Below, piece by piece: positions 57,686-64,000 of a DNA stretch of 64,000 bases (position 1 is the stretch's first letter; every line of letters starts with the position of its first letter). The position numbers and the translations under genes are program-made. The stretch is taken from contig NZ_JAUSQZ010000001.1 in NCBI RefSeq assembly GCF_030811555.1, forward strand, positions 5,763,241 to 5,827,240. The letters run 5' to 3'. The notes under the pieces were generated by a model. That model worked only from the letters and a program-made list of their open reading frames with translations, made no database searches and had not been told where the DNA came from. This DNA is from Kineosporia succinea. Lineage in GTDB: Bacteria; Actinomycetota; Actinomycetes; Actinomycetales; Kineosporiaceae.

Positions 57686-58921
57686 ATGAGTAAACGACCG
57701 CTGAGCCGGCAGGCCCTGGAAGCGGCCCGCCGCGTGCTCGCCGACGTCGAGGGCTGTACCGATCCGGTGGCCACCGCGCGGCTGCTGCCGCCGGAGGTGT
57801 ACACCGGGCAGGACTTCTGGGAGTTCGAGAAGGAGGCGATCTTCGGGCGGGAGTGGCTGTGCATCGGCCACGTCAACGAGATCCCCGAACCGGGTGACCA
57901 GCTGCCGCTGACCGTGCTCGACGAGCCGATCGTGATGCTGCGTGACCAGGCCGGTGACGTGCGCGTGATGTCGGCCGTGTGCCAGCACCGTGGCCAGCCG
58001 CTGTTCGGCGGCCTGGCCGGGGAGGGACGCGACATGGCCTCACCCTGCCTCAACGGCAAGGTGATGAAATGCCCCTACCACAACTGGACGTTCGACCTCG
58101 AGGGCCGGCTCGCCGCCGCCCCCTCGATGACCGAGACGGTGCCGGTGAACCGGCTGCGCGAGACCATCCGCCTGCCCCAGATCCGGCACGAGATCTTCCA
58201 CGGCATGGTCCTCATCAACTTCGACGACAACGCCGAGCCCCTGGGCCTGGGGGTCAGCCGGATCGACGAGGAGCTGTCCACGTTCGGCCTCGACGAGCTG
58301 GTGCCGATGCCCGCGTTCGTGTTCGAGAACCAGCAGTGGAACTGGAAGATCCACCACGACAACGCCCTTGAGCCGTACCACACCAGTTACGTGCACCGGG
58401 GCGTTCACGAGGCGGCCCCGGCCAAGAACGCGCGGTTCTACCCGTTCGAGCCCGGCGACAACCAGGTCATGCACCCGACCTACCTGGTCGACGAGAACGC
58501 GGGCCTGGCCTCGACGGACGGCAAGCGGACCACCGCGATCATCCCGGGCCTGACCGACGAGCAGCGCAGGCGGGTCATGTTCGCGTCCATCCCGCCGATG
58601 CTGTTCTCCATCCTGCAACCGACGTTCGTTCAGCTGGCCTTCATCTACCCCAAGGGACCGGGCGCTTTCGACCTGCGCCGGGTGAACCTCTACCCGAAGT
58701 CGGCGGTGGAGGAGCCCGGATTCCACGAGGCCTACGAGAAGTTCATGGAACGCAAGGCTCTCGCGATCCACCAGGACGCCGTCACCACCGCGGCCCTGCA
58801 GCAGGGGCTGGGCTCGCGGTACGCGCCCCGGGGTCCGCTGTCGTGGATGGAGTCGAACATCCCGCAGCTCAACCAGTGGCTGATCGAGCGTTACCGGAAG
58901 GCGGTCACCGTCGATGTCTGA
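57686..58921 (+). CDS. Rieske non-heme iron oxygenase, alpha subunit
   Basis: 411 residues. The Rieske 2Fe-2S ligands are C99, H101 (CQHRG), C129 and H132 (CPYHNW), with about 27 residues between the pairs, longer than the usual 16-17. The catalytic domain has the mononuclear iron site NALEPYHTSYVH (His232, His237) with a conserved-looking bridging Glu229. It should hydroxylate an aromatic ring or oxidise an amine or methyl group. AAGGAG precedes ATG 57686. No ferredoxin or reductase gene is near. Confidence 0.88.
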   Translation: MSKRPLSRQALEAARRVLADVEGCTDPVATARLLPPEVYTGQDFWEFEKEAIFGREWLCIGHVNEIPEPGDQLPLTVLDEPIVMLRDQAGDVRVMSAVCQHRGQPLFGGLAGEGRDMASPCLNGKVMKCPYHNWTFDLEGRLAAAPSMTETVPVNRLRETIRLPQIRHEIFHGMVLINFDDNAEPLGLGVSRIDEELSTFGLDELVPMPAFVFENQQWNWKIHHDNALEPYHTSYVHRGVHEAAPAKNARFYPFEPGDNQVMHPTYLVDENAGLASTDGKRTTAIIPGLTDEQRRRVMFASIPPMLFSILQPTFVQLAFIYPKGPGAFDLRRVNLYPKSAVEEPGFHEAYEKFMERKALAIHQDAVTTAALQQGLGSRYAPRGPLSWMESNIPQLNQWLIERYRKAVTVDV

Positions 58922-59405
58922 GATCGATGCCCTGATGGCCCGTCTCGACCTGCTCGAGTCCCGTGAGGCCTGCCTGGGCCTGATGACGAGTTACATGGCC
59001 GCCACCGACGCCGAGACCGGCAAGGGGGAGAAGGTCGCGGCCCTGTTCACCGACGACGGCCAGTGGGAGTCCATCGGCCCGAACGGCAATCCGGGCTGGG
59101 CCGCCCAGGGGCACGCGGCCTTGATCACGAAGTTCGACCGCAACGTCGAGCGGATGCCGTTCTCGGCGCACTTCGTCACCAACGCGGCCGTCGAGGTCAC
59201 CGGCGACACGGCCACCGGGCAGTTCATGTACTTCCAGGCCTGCACCTACCGTGGAGACCAGCCGCTGTGGATCGCGGGCAAGTACTTCAACGACTTCCGC
59301 CGGGTCGAGGGCCGCTGGCTGCTGTCGTACATGCGTGTGCACAACTTCTTCACCACCCCGTTCGATCAGGGATGGGTGAAGGTCCCCCACATGAAAACGC
59401 CTTAG
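58914..59405 (+). CDS. NTF2/SnoaL-fold protein, possible beta subunit of the Rieske oxygenase
   Basis: A 163-residue protein: SREACLGLMTSYMAATDA, then VAALFTDDGQWE, HFVTNAAVEVTGDTATG and FNDFRRVEGRWLLSYMRV. Ring-hydroxylating dioxygenase beta subunits share this fold and size, and the start overlaps the alpha-subunit gene by 8 bases. It could also be a SnoaL-like isomerase or dehydratase. Confidence 0.78.
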   Translation: MSEIDALMARLDLLESREACLGLMTSYMAATDAETGKGEKVAALFTDDGQWESIGPNGNPGWAAQGHAALITKFDRNVERMPFSAHFVTNAAVEVTGDTATGQFMYFQACTYRGDQPLWIAGKYFNDFRRVEGRWLLSYMRVHNFFTTPFDQGWVKVPHMKTP

Positions 59406-59415
59406 GAGCACTGCT

Positions 59416-59730
59416 GTGAAGACCTACCGCCACCAGGTGCTGCGCAACCTGAAGTTCGGCACCCTGCCCACGTTCATGGCGGCCCAGCGCACCAAGAACG
59501 AGCTGCTCGTCGCGGCCGGCCTGACCCCGTACGCGGTGTACGCGCCGGCCTTCGGGGGCCTGCACCACATGGTGCTCGAGGCGTCGTTCGAGTCGATGGC
59601 CGCGTTCGAGGCCGAGCACCTGGCCACCAAGAAGATCGAGGGCATGGCCGCTCTCAACGCCGAGCAGCTGGAGTGCACGATCCCGGGCACCGCGCTCGAC
59701 CAGCTGCAGCGGCTGGGCCTGCCGGCGTGA
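59416..59730 (+). CDS. Small NIPSNAP/EthD-like protein
   Basis: 104 residues: VLRNLKFGTLPTFMAAQRT, then AGLTPYAVYAPAFGGLHHMVLE and FEAEHLA. The order of strands and helices suggests a dimeric alpha-beta barrel of the NIPSNAP type; the family assignment is uncertain. GTG 59416 has TAGGAG upstream, and its stop overlaps the next gene (GTGA). Confidence 0.65.
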   Translation: MKTYRHQVLRNLKFGTLPTFMAAQRTKNELLVAAGLTPYAVYAPAFGGLHHMVLEASFESMAAFEAEHLATKKIEGMAALNAEQLECTIPGTALDQLQRLGLPA

Positions 59731-60443
59731 TCGAGGACCTGCTCGAGGAGGACGAGCACGAGCACGACGAGGAGTACGACCGGCACAGTGTTCCCGGCCG
59801 TACGAGCGGTGCCACCCTCACCGAGCAGGGCTGGTACTCCTGGCACGCCCCGTACGACGACCTGGAGTCGGAGCAGACCGACCGGCTCGGGGCGGTCCAG
59901 GACCAGCTGGTCGCCTTTCTCGACGGTGCCCGGCCGGGGGAGCTGCGGGCGCTGAGCGTCTGCTCGGGCCAGTCCCGCGACCTGCTGCCGATTCTCATCG
60001 CGCACCCGCGCGGGGCGCAGGTGCGGGCCACGATGCTCGAGCTCGATCCGCTCAACGCCTCGTTCCTGCACGGTGCCCTCGGTTCCACCCGCCTCTCGAC
60101 GGTGGACGTGGTGGTCGCCGACGCGGGGACCACCGACTCCTACGAGGGTAGGGTTCCGGCGGACCTGCTCCTGCTCTGCGGTGTCCTGGCGAATGTCGCC
60201 CCGGCCGACGCATTCACGCTCCTCGACGCCCTGCCCATGCTCTGCGCGGCCGGGGCGACGGTGGTGTGGAGCACGTACGGTGCCTCGCTGGAGGATGCCG
60301 ACGCGGTGATCGAGCACCTGGAAGGTGGCTCGTTCGAACGTCTCTCGGTGCTCCGGGAGCCCGGCTACGTCGTCGGGGCCCACCGCTTCACCGGCGAACC
60401 CGGCCCGCTGGAACCGGGCCGCCGGCTGTTCAGCTTCCGCTGA
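59727..60443 (+). CDS. SAM-dependent methyltransferase-like protein
   Basis: A 238-residue protein with an acidic, His-rich N terminus (EDLLEEDEHEHDEEYDRH). It then has YSWHAPYDDLESEQTDRLG, LRALSVCSGQSRDLLPIL as motif I, MLELDPLN as the acidic strand-2 end, and LLLLCGVLANV. It fits an actinobacterial methyltransferase-like family; the SAM loop is CSGQSRD rather than GxGxG. Last gene of the Rieske operon. Confidence 0.75.
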   Translation: MIEDLLEEDEHEHDEEYDRHSVPGRTSGATLTEQGWYSWHAPYDDLESEQTDRLGAVQDQLVAFLDGARPGELRALSVCSGQSRDLLPILIAHPRGAQVRATMLELDPLNASFLHGALGSTRLSTVDVVVADAGTTDSYEGRVPADLLLLCGVLANVAPADAFTLLDALPMLCAAGATVVWSTYGASLEDADAVIEHLEGGSFERLSVLREPGYVVGAHRFTGEPGPLEPGRRLFSFR

Positions 60444-60848
60444 TCAGTGCTCCCGCTGCCATCGGCGGGTGATGGTCATGCGGGTGATGCGCCAGCCGTC
60501 GGCGGTGCGCACGGCGATCGACGAGGAGCGCAGACCGGCGGACGTGTGCGGGGGTTCGCCGTCACGGTAGAAGTACACGAGCTGGTTGGCGGTGGCCTCG
60601 GCCCGGTCGCCGTCGACCCGGACCTGGATGTCGCCGTGCACGTGCTGGGTGCGGACGTCGGCCGGGGAGGTCGCGGACAGGCGGGTGATCACGGTCTCGA
60701 GGCCGTGCAGGTCGCCGCGGGGTGAATGTACCTCCACGGACGGGTGATACACGGTGCCGGCGTCCTCGAAGCGGCGTTCGTCGAGCAGGTCGGACAGACG
60801 CGCGAACAGGTCGCCGACGTCGAGCCGGTCCTGGAGGGCCTGGGTCAT
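60444..60848 (-). CDS. NTF2-like (SnoaL-type) protein
   Basis: 134 residues: DVGDLFARLSDLLDERRFEDAG, then VEVHSPRGDLHG and ADGWRITRMTITRRW. It is a cone-shaped fold protein of unknown substrate. ATG 60848 has GAGGAG upstream. It is divergent from a MarR regulator with two shared palindromes and so is its likely target. Confidence 0.8.
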   Translation of the reverse strand: MTQALQDRLDVGDLFARLSDLLDERRFEDAGTVYHPSVEVHSPRGDLHGLETVITRLSATSPADVRTQHVHGDIQVRVDGDRAEATANQLVYFYRDGEPPHTSAGLRSSSIAVRTADGWRITRMTITRRWQREH

Positions 60849-60868
60849 GAGCGACTCCTCGCATCGAG

Positions 60869-60913
60869 TGTTGGTGCGACCAACATTAGGTCATGATGTT
60901 GGTCGTGCCAACA
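60869..60913. promoter_or_regulatory. Twin MarR operators
   Basis: Two 17-bp palindromes: TGTTGGTGCGACCAACA (60869-60885) and TGTTGGTCGTGCCAACA (60897-60913), same TGTTGG/CCAACA arms, centres 28 bp apart. They fill the divergent promoter between the NTF2-like and MarR genes. Confidence 0.85.
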
Positions 60914-60929
60914 CCTATAGGCTGGCGAC

Positions 60930-61379
60930 ATGGACGAGATCCCCGACCGCCTGGCGAGCCGGCCGACCTGGCTGATCGGGCAGCTGACCCTGCACGGCCG
61001 GCGCCTGCTGGCCGAGGGGTGGGCCGAGGCCGGGGTGAAGGGGTACCACTACCGCCTGCTGGCGACCCTCGAGGAGTTCGGCCCGGCGAGTCAGGCGCAG
61101 CTCGGGCGGCGTTCCCGGATGGACCGCAGTGATGTCGTCGCCGCCGTGAACGCCCTCGAAGAGCTGGGTTTTGTGCACAAGACCCCCGATCCCGACCACG
61201 GCCGGCGCAACCGGGTGATGCTGACCGCAGCGGGCGCGGCTCAGCTGCGGCGTCTGGATCCCGTCGTCGACCGGGTGCAGGACGAACTGCTCGGGCCCCT
61301 GTCCGCGGCGGAGCGGGCGACCCTCGTGCGCCTGCTCGGCCAGGCCCTGCGCCATCACGAGCCCGGAGAAGGGGAATGA
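60930..61379 (+). CDS. MarR-family regulator
   Basis: 149 residues with a winged helix: YHYRLLATLEEFGPASQAQLG, RRSRMDRSDVVAAVNALEELG, then DPDHGRRNRVMLTAAG (wing). It probably represses itself and the divergent NTF2-like gene through the twin palindromes until a phenolic or similar ligand binds. A -10-like TATAGG lies at 60916-60921, so the mRNA may be nearly leaderless. Confidence 0.9.
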   Translation: MDEIPDRLASRPTWLIGQLTLHGRRLLAEGWAEAGVKGYHYRLLATLEEFGPASQAQLGRRSRMDRSDVVAAVNALEELGFVHKTPDPDHGRRNRVMLTAAGAAQLRRLDPVVDRVQDELLGPLSAAERATLVRLLGQALRHHEPGEGE

Positions 61380-61431
61380 GCCCGGAACGCCGGGGCTGAG
61401 GGGCGCTTGCCGTTGTGTGGTCCCGGGCTGC

Positions 61432-61521
61432 GAGGAGGTGCCGGGCCGCGAGGAGGTGCCGGGCCGCGAGGAGGTGCCGGGCCGCGAGGAGGTGCCGGGC
61501 CGCGAAGAGGTGCCGGGCCGC
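61432..61521. repeat. 18-bp tandem repeat in a convergent spacer
   Basis: Five units of gaggaggtgccgggccgc, the last with one substitution, in the spacer between the MarR gene and the panB end. No gene I can support runs through it. The rest of 61380-61764 holds the palindrome and terminator listed next. Confidence 0.9.
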
Positions 61522-61570
61522 GGAGGCCGGCCGTCGTCCTGCCCCTGCGGGCTGAGTACACAGACACCCG

Positions 61571-61589
61571 CTATACCCGATCGGTATAG
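61571..61589. promoter_or_regulatory. Orphan palindrome CTATACC-N5-GGTATAG
   Basis: Perfect 7-bp arms around CGATC, flanked by C- and G-rich stretches (cacccg before, ggggtggg after). The form recalls CsoR/CstR-type operators, but no gene starts nearby on either strand. Confidence 0.5.
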
Positions 61590-61679
61590 GGGGTGGGTCT
61601 GCTCCCCGCGGAAGGGACATGGGGGTGCGGCGCAGTGGGCGGATCGCCGTGGCGTCCGGGCTGCCGTTTCAGCCCGCCG

Positions 61680-61725
61680 GGTGACAGTCTGTGTGTCCGA
61701 AACGACCGGAGAACAGACCGTCACC
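61680..61725. terminator. Long bidirectional hairpin
   Basis: GGTGACAGTCTGT (61680-61692) pairs, with one mismatch, with ACAGACCGTCACC (61713-61725); inner TCCG and CGGA also pair. It lies between the convergent MarR and panB genes. Confidence 0.75.
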
Positions 61726-61764
61726 CCTGGGCGTCACCGCACCACCACGTCCACCATCGGGGTT

Positions 61765-62607
61765 TCAGAAGGTGTGCTCGGGCGCGGGGAACGTGCCCGC
61801 CTTGACGTCGGCGGTGTAGGCCGCCACCCCCTTGAGCAGCTCGCCGCGCAGGTCGGCGAACTGCTTCACGAAGCGGGGGAGCTTGCCGGTGTTCAGGCCG
61901 AACGCGTCCTGCCAGACCAGCACCTGGCCGTCGGTGCCGTTGCCCGCGCCGATGCCGATGGTCGGGATGTCCAGCTCGGCGGTCACTTTCGCGCCGACCT
62001 CGGCCGGCACCATCTCCATCAGCACGCAGAACGCACCGGCCTGCTGGGCGGCCAGGGCGTCGGCGAGCACCCGCTCGGACGCGTCGCCGCGGCCCTGCAC
62101 CCGGTAGCCGCCGAGCGCGTGCTCGTACTGCGGGGTGAAGCCGATGTGCGCGCAGACCGGGATGCCGCCGTCGGTCAGGCGTTTGATCTGGGGGGCCATG
62201 GCGGCGCCGCCCTCGAGCTTGACCGCGGCCACCCCGGCCTCTTTCATGAACCGGGCCGCGGTGTCCCAGGCCTGCTCGGGGGAGCCCTGGTAGGAGCCGA
62301 ACGGCAGATCGCCCATCACCAGCGCACGTTTCGCGTTCTGGGCCACGGCCCGGGCCAGCGGGATCAGCTCGTCGACGGTGACCGGCAGGGAGGTGCGGTG
62401 GCCGTAGACGTTGTTGCCCGCGGAGTCTCCGACGAGCAGCACGTCGATGCCGGCCTCGTCGAAGATCTGCGCGGTGTACATGTCGTAGGCGGTGAGCATC
62501 GTGAACTTCTCACCGCGGCGCTTCATCTCGCCCAGGTGGTGGGTGCGCACCCGCTTCGGGACCGGCCGGGTGCTTCCGTAGGGGGTGGGTTCTTCGGTGT
62601 TCGCCAT
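61765..62607 (-). CDS. panB: 3-methyl-2-oxobutanoate hydroxymethyltransferase
   Basis: 280 residues; the first step of pantothenate synthesis (alpha-ketoisovalerate to ketopantoate with methylene-THF). PanB motifs: MLTAYDMYTAQIFDEAG, LLVGDSAGNNVYGH, GDLPFGSY, VKLEGG, AHIGFTPQ, then TIGIGAGNGTDGQVLV. The metal-binding Asp and catalytic Glu (MEMVPAEV) are present. ATG 62607, 14 bp from the upstream GntR gene, so probably co-transcribed with it. Confidence 0.95.
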   Translation of the reverse strand: MANTEEPTPYGSTRPVPKRVRTHHLGEMKRRGEKFTMLTAYDMYTAQIFDEAGIDVLLVGDSAGNNVYGHRTSLPVTVDELIPLARAVAQNAKRALVMGDLPFGSYQGSPEQAWDTAARFMKEAGVAAVKLEGGAAMAPQIKRLTDGGIPVCAHIGFTPQYEHALGGYRVQGRGDASERVLADALAAQQAGAFCVLMEMVPAEVGAKVTAELDIPTIGIGAGNGTDGQVLVWQDAFGLNTGKLPRFVKQFADLRGELLKGVAAYTADVKAGTFPAPEHTF

Positions 62608-62621
62608 CGAAACAGTCTTTC

Positions 62622-63359
62622 CTAGCGGGATTCGTCGTCGAGCGTGGGCAGGAGGCGCTCGGTCGCGGAGGTCATGTGCCGGCGCATCGCCTCGGCCGCG
62701 GCGATCGGGTCGTGGGCCTCGAGGCCGGCCAGGATCGCGCGGTGCTCGGCCAGGGTGAGCCGGGCGTGGTCGTCGTCGTTGAGGGCGCGCTCGACCCAGA
62801 CCCGGATGAGGGAGCGGACGCTCTGGAGGGTGTCGCGCAGCAGGACGTTGTCGGCGCCGGAGGCCAGTTCGTGGTGGAAGAGCATGTCCGCGGTGACGAA
62901 ACGGTGGTAGTCGCCGAGGCTGTTCTCCATCGTCTCGGTGTGCTCGCGCAGCGCTGTCAGTGACGTGTCGCTGATGCGCGTCGCGGCCAGCAGCGCCGCC
63001 TGCGTCTCCAGGCCCTGACGGACCTCGATGAGCTCCCGGGTCTTGTCCGAGTGCAGCAGGATTCCCCAGGACAGGGTCTGGGGGAGCAGCTCGGACGTTC
63101 CGCCGGACAGGTACGTTCCCGAGCCCGGGCGCACCGTGACGATGCCCAGGATCTCCAGCGCCGCCAGGGCTTCCCGCACCGCCGAGCGCCCCACGCCCAT
63201 GTGCGTGGCGAGCTGACGCTCGGGAGGCAACCTGTCACCCTCGGCCAGCGAACCACTGGCTATGTAGTCCAGAAGGCGTCTTGTGACTTCGGCCATCGCC
63301 GTGGAGCTCTTGATCGTGCCCCCGAACGCGGAATCCAGTCCGCGTGAGTTGTCAACCAC
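62622..63359 (-). CDS. GntR/FadR-type regulator (FCD domain)
   Basis: 245 residues: LLDYIASGSLAEGDRLPPERQL, GVGRSAVREALAALEILG, TVRPGSGTYL, then an FCD domain with FHHELASGADNVL, AEHRAILAGL and the final MRRHM. GTG start at 63359. It is divergent from an MFS transporter, and both promoters carry CAACCGGTTG palindromes, so it is the likely regulator of the transporter, itself and perhaps panB. Confidence 0.88.
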   Translation of the reverse strand: MVDNSRGLDSAFGGTIKSSTAMAEVTRRLLDYIASGSLAEGDRLPPERQLATHMGVGRSAVREALAALEILGIVTVRPGSGTYLSGGTSELLPQTLSWGILLHSDKTRELIEVRQGLETQAALLAATRISDTSLTALREHTETMENSLGDYHRFVTADMLFHHELASGADNVLLRDTLQSVRSLIRVWVERALNDDDHARLTLAEHRAILAGLEAHDPIAAAEAMRRHMTSATERLLPTLDDESR

Positions 63360-63372
63360 GCACGGAGCCTAT

Positions 63373-63406
63373 CAACCGGTTGTCCAAAATTGGTCAACCG
63401 GTTGAC
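63373..63406. promoter_or_regulatory. Paired GntR operators in a divergent promoter
   Basis: CAACCGGTTG at 63373-63382 and GTCAACCGGTTGAC at 63393-63406, centres 22 bp apart. Between them TTGTCCAAAATTGGTCAA is itself a palindrome. TTGACA (63402-63407), an exact -35, overlaps the second site; a -10-like CACGAT lies 17 bp on, toward the MFS gene. Confidence 0.8.
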
Positions 63407-63480
63407 AGGTGGACCGGACAGCACCACGATGTGCCAAGTCCGCAGATGCCCGCCCCCTGCGCCCTCATAGGAGAGGCTCG

Positions 63481-64000
63481 ATGACGACGACGTCTTCCGA
63501 TCAGTCGCAAAGCGACGTGGCCAAGTCGGCCATCAAGAAGGTCACGGTCCGGCTCGTGCCGTTCGTCGCCGTGATGTTCTTCATCAACTACCTGGACCGG
63601 TCCGCGATCGGCTTCGCCGGCCCCAACGGCATGGAAGCCGACCTGGGCCTGACGGCCGCGCAGTACGGATTCGCGTCCGGGATCTTCTTCGTCGGGTACA
63701 TCCTGCTGGAAGTCCCCAGCAACATGGCCCTGCACAAGTTCGGCGCCCGGGTCTGGCTGGCCCGGATCATGATCACGTGGGGCATCGTCGCGGTGCTGTT
63801 CACCTGGGTGAACTCCTACGCCCAGCTCTCGTGGCTGCGGTTCGCCCTCGGTATCGCCGAGGCCGGGTTCTTCCCCGGCGCGATCCTGTACCTGAGCCTG
63901 TGGGTGCCGGCCCGTTACCGCGCCCGCACGCTCGGCCTGTTCTACCTGGCCCAGCCGCTCACCAGCATCATCGGCGCCCCGCTGGCCGGCTGGCTGATGA
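63481..64000 (+). CDS. MFS transporter (anion:cation symporter type), cut by the window end
   Basis: 173 residues visible from ATG 63481 with AGGAGAGG upstream. FINYLDRSAIGFAGP in helix 1, GFASGIFFVGYILLEVPSNM in helix 2 and FALGIAEAGFFPGAILYLSLWVP in adjoining segments are typical of the ACS family (tartrate, hexuronate, phthalate transporters). Controlled by the divergent FadR-type regulator. Confidence 0.9.
   Translation, partial: MTTTSSDQSQSDVAKSAIKKVTVRLVPFVAVMFFINYLDRSAIGFAGPNGMEADLGLTAAQYGFASGIFFVGYILLEVPSNMALHKFGARVWLARIMITWGIVAVLFTWVNSYAQLSWLRFALGIAEAGFFPGAILYLSLWVPARYRARTLGLFYLAQPLTSIIGAPLAGWLM

Noticed and set aside
61417-62625. Plus-strand frame of about 400 codons beginning in the VPGREE repeats
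   Set aside because: Most of it is antisense to panB and the start is repeat-derived.

Overview
The window is high-GC actinobacterial chromosome. It carries one complete 16S-23S-5S rRNA operon with actinobacterial features: a leader with a TTGAGAACTCAA boxA-type element, a spacer without tRNA genes, and long processing stems. My unverified impression of the 16S is Kineosporiaceae-like (Kineosporia and relatives). Coding is dense, with many 4-base ATGA/GTGA overlaps, frequent GTG starts and AGGAGG-type ribosome binding sites that match the 16S tail. I see no phage, integrase, transposase or CRISPR array.

Layout. 1-2.7 kb: a phospholipid operon on the minus strand (acyltransferase, CDP-alcohol phosphatidyltransferase, CdsA-like cut by the window edge). 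2.8-9.3 kb: a DinB-fold protein, then the rRNA operon with its promoter, leader and terminator. 9.6-11 kb: a TetR regulator fused to a (p)ppGpp synthetase, convergent with the rRNA operon. 11.1-14.7 kb: a LacI regulator, tandem operators and a three-gene sugar-type operon. 14.8-16.4 kb: a secreted GH54 arabinofuranosidase. 16.7-20.7 kb: a GGDEF-EAL protein coupled to an orphan Tat/lipoprotein solute-binding protein. 20.7-33.2 kb: FUSC transporter, small zinc-ribbon-like protein, aldo/keto reductase, xdhABC, a luciferase-like oxidoreductase, secreted protease, flavodoxin, DUF4395, and an ATP-grasp protein. 33.3-42.4 kb: acyl-CoA ligase behind a palindromic operator, DUF3445 protein, diguanylate cyclase, GPP34 protein followed by a 17-bp minisatellite, VOC proteins and a NarL-type two-component system. 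42.4-49.1 kb: DUF4153 protein with an OmpR-type two-component system, Tat hydrolase, VOC protein, DUF6518-like protein, thymidine kinase. 49.15-49.95 kb: a roughly 50% GC orphan gene.

50-60.4 kb is the most distinctive region. A GntR/FCD regulator diverges from a tightly overlapping operon (VOC protein, gamma-glutamyltransferase-like protein, aspartate-dehydrogenase-like protein, M20 amidohydrolase with a frameshift). A second operon follows, holding a NitT/TauT-type ABC importer, a Rieske oxygenase alpha subunit, an NTF2-fold partner, a small NIPSNAP-like protein and a methyltransferase-like protein. Related GGATAC-type sites lie at the GntR promoter and before both operons, so I read this as one regulon. 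The gene set suggests import, deconjugation and oxidation of an amino-acid-conjugated (perhaps aromatic) compound. The substrate is not known.

60.4-64 kb: an NTF2-like gene and a MarR regulator sharing twin operators, a repeat-rich convergent spacer, panB, a FadR-type regulator, and an MFS transporter cut by the right edge. Short tandem repeats recur through the window, several beginning at or spanning stop codons.
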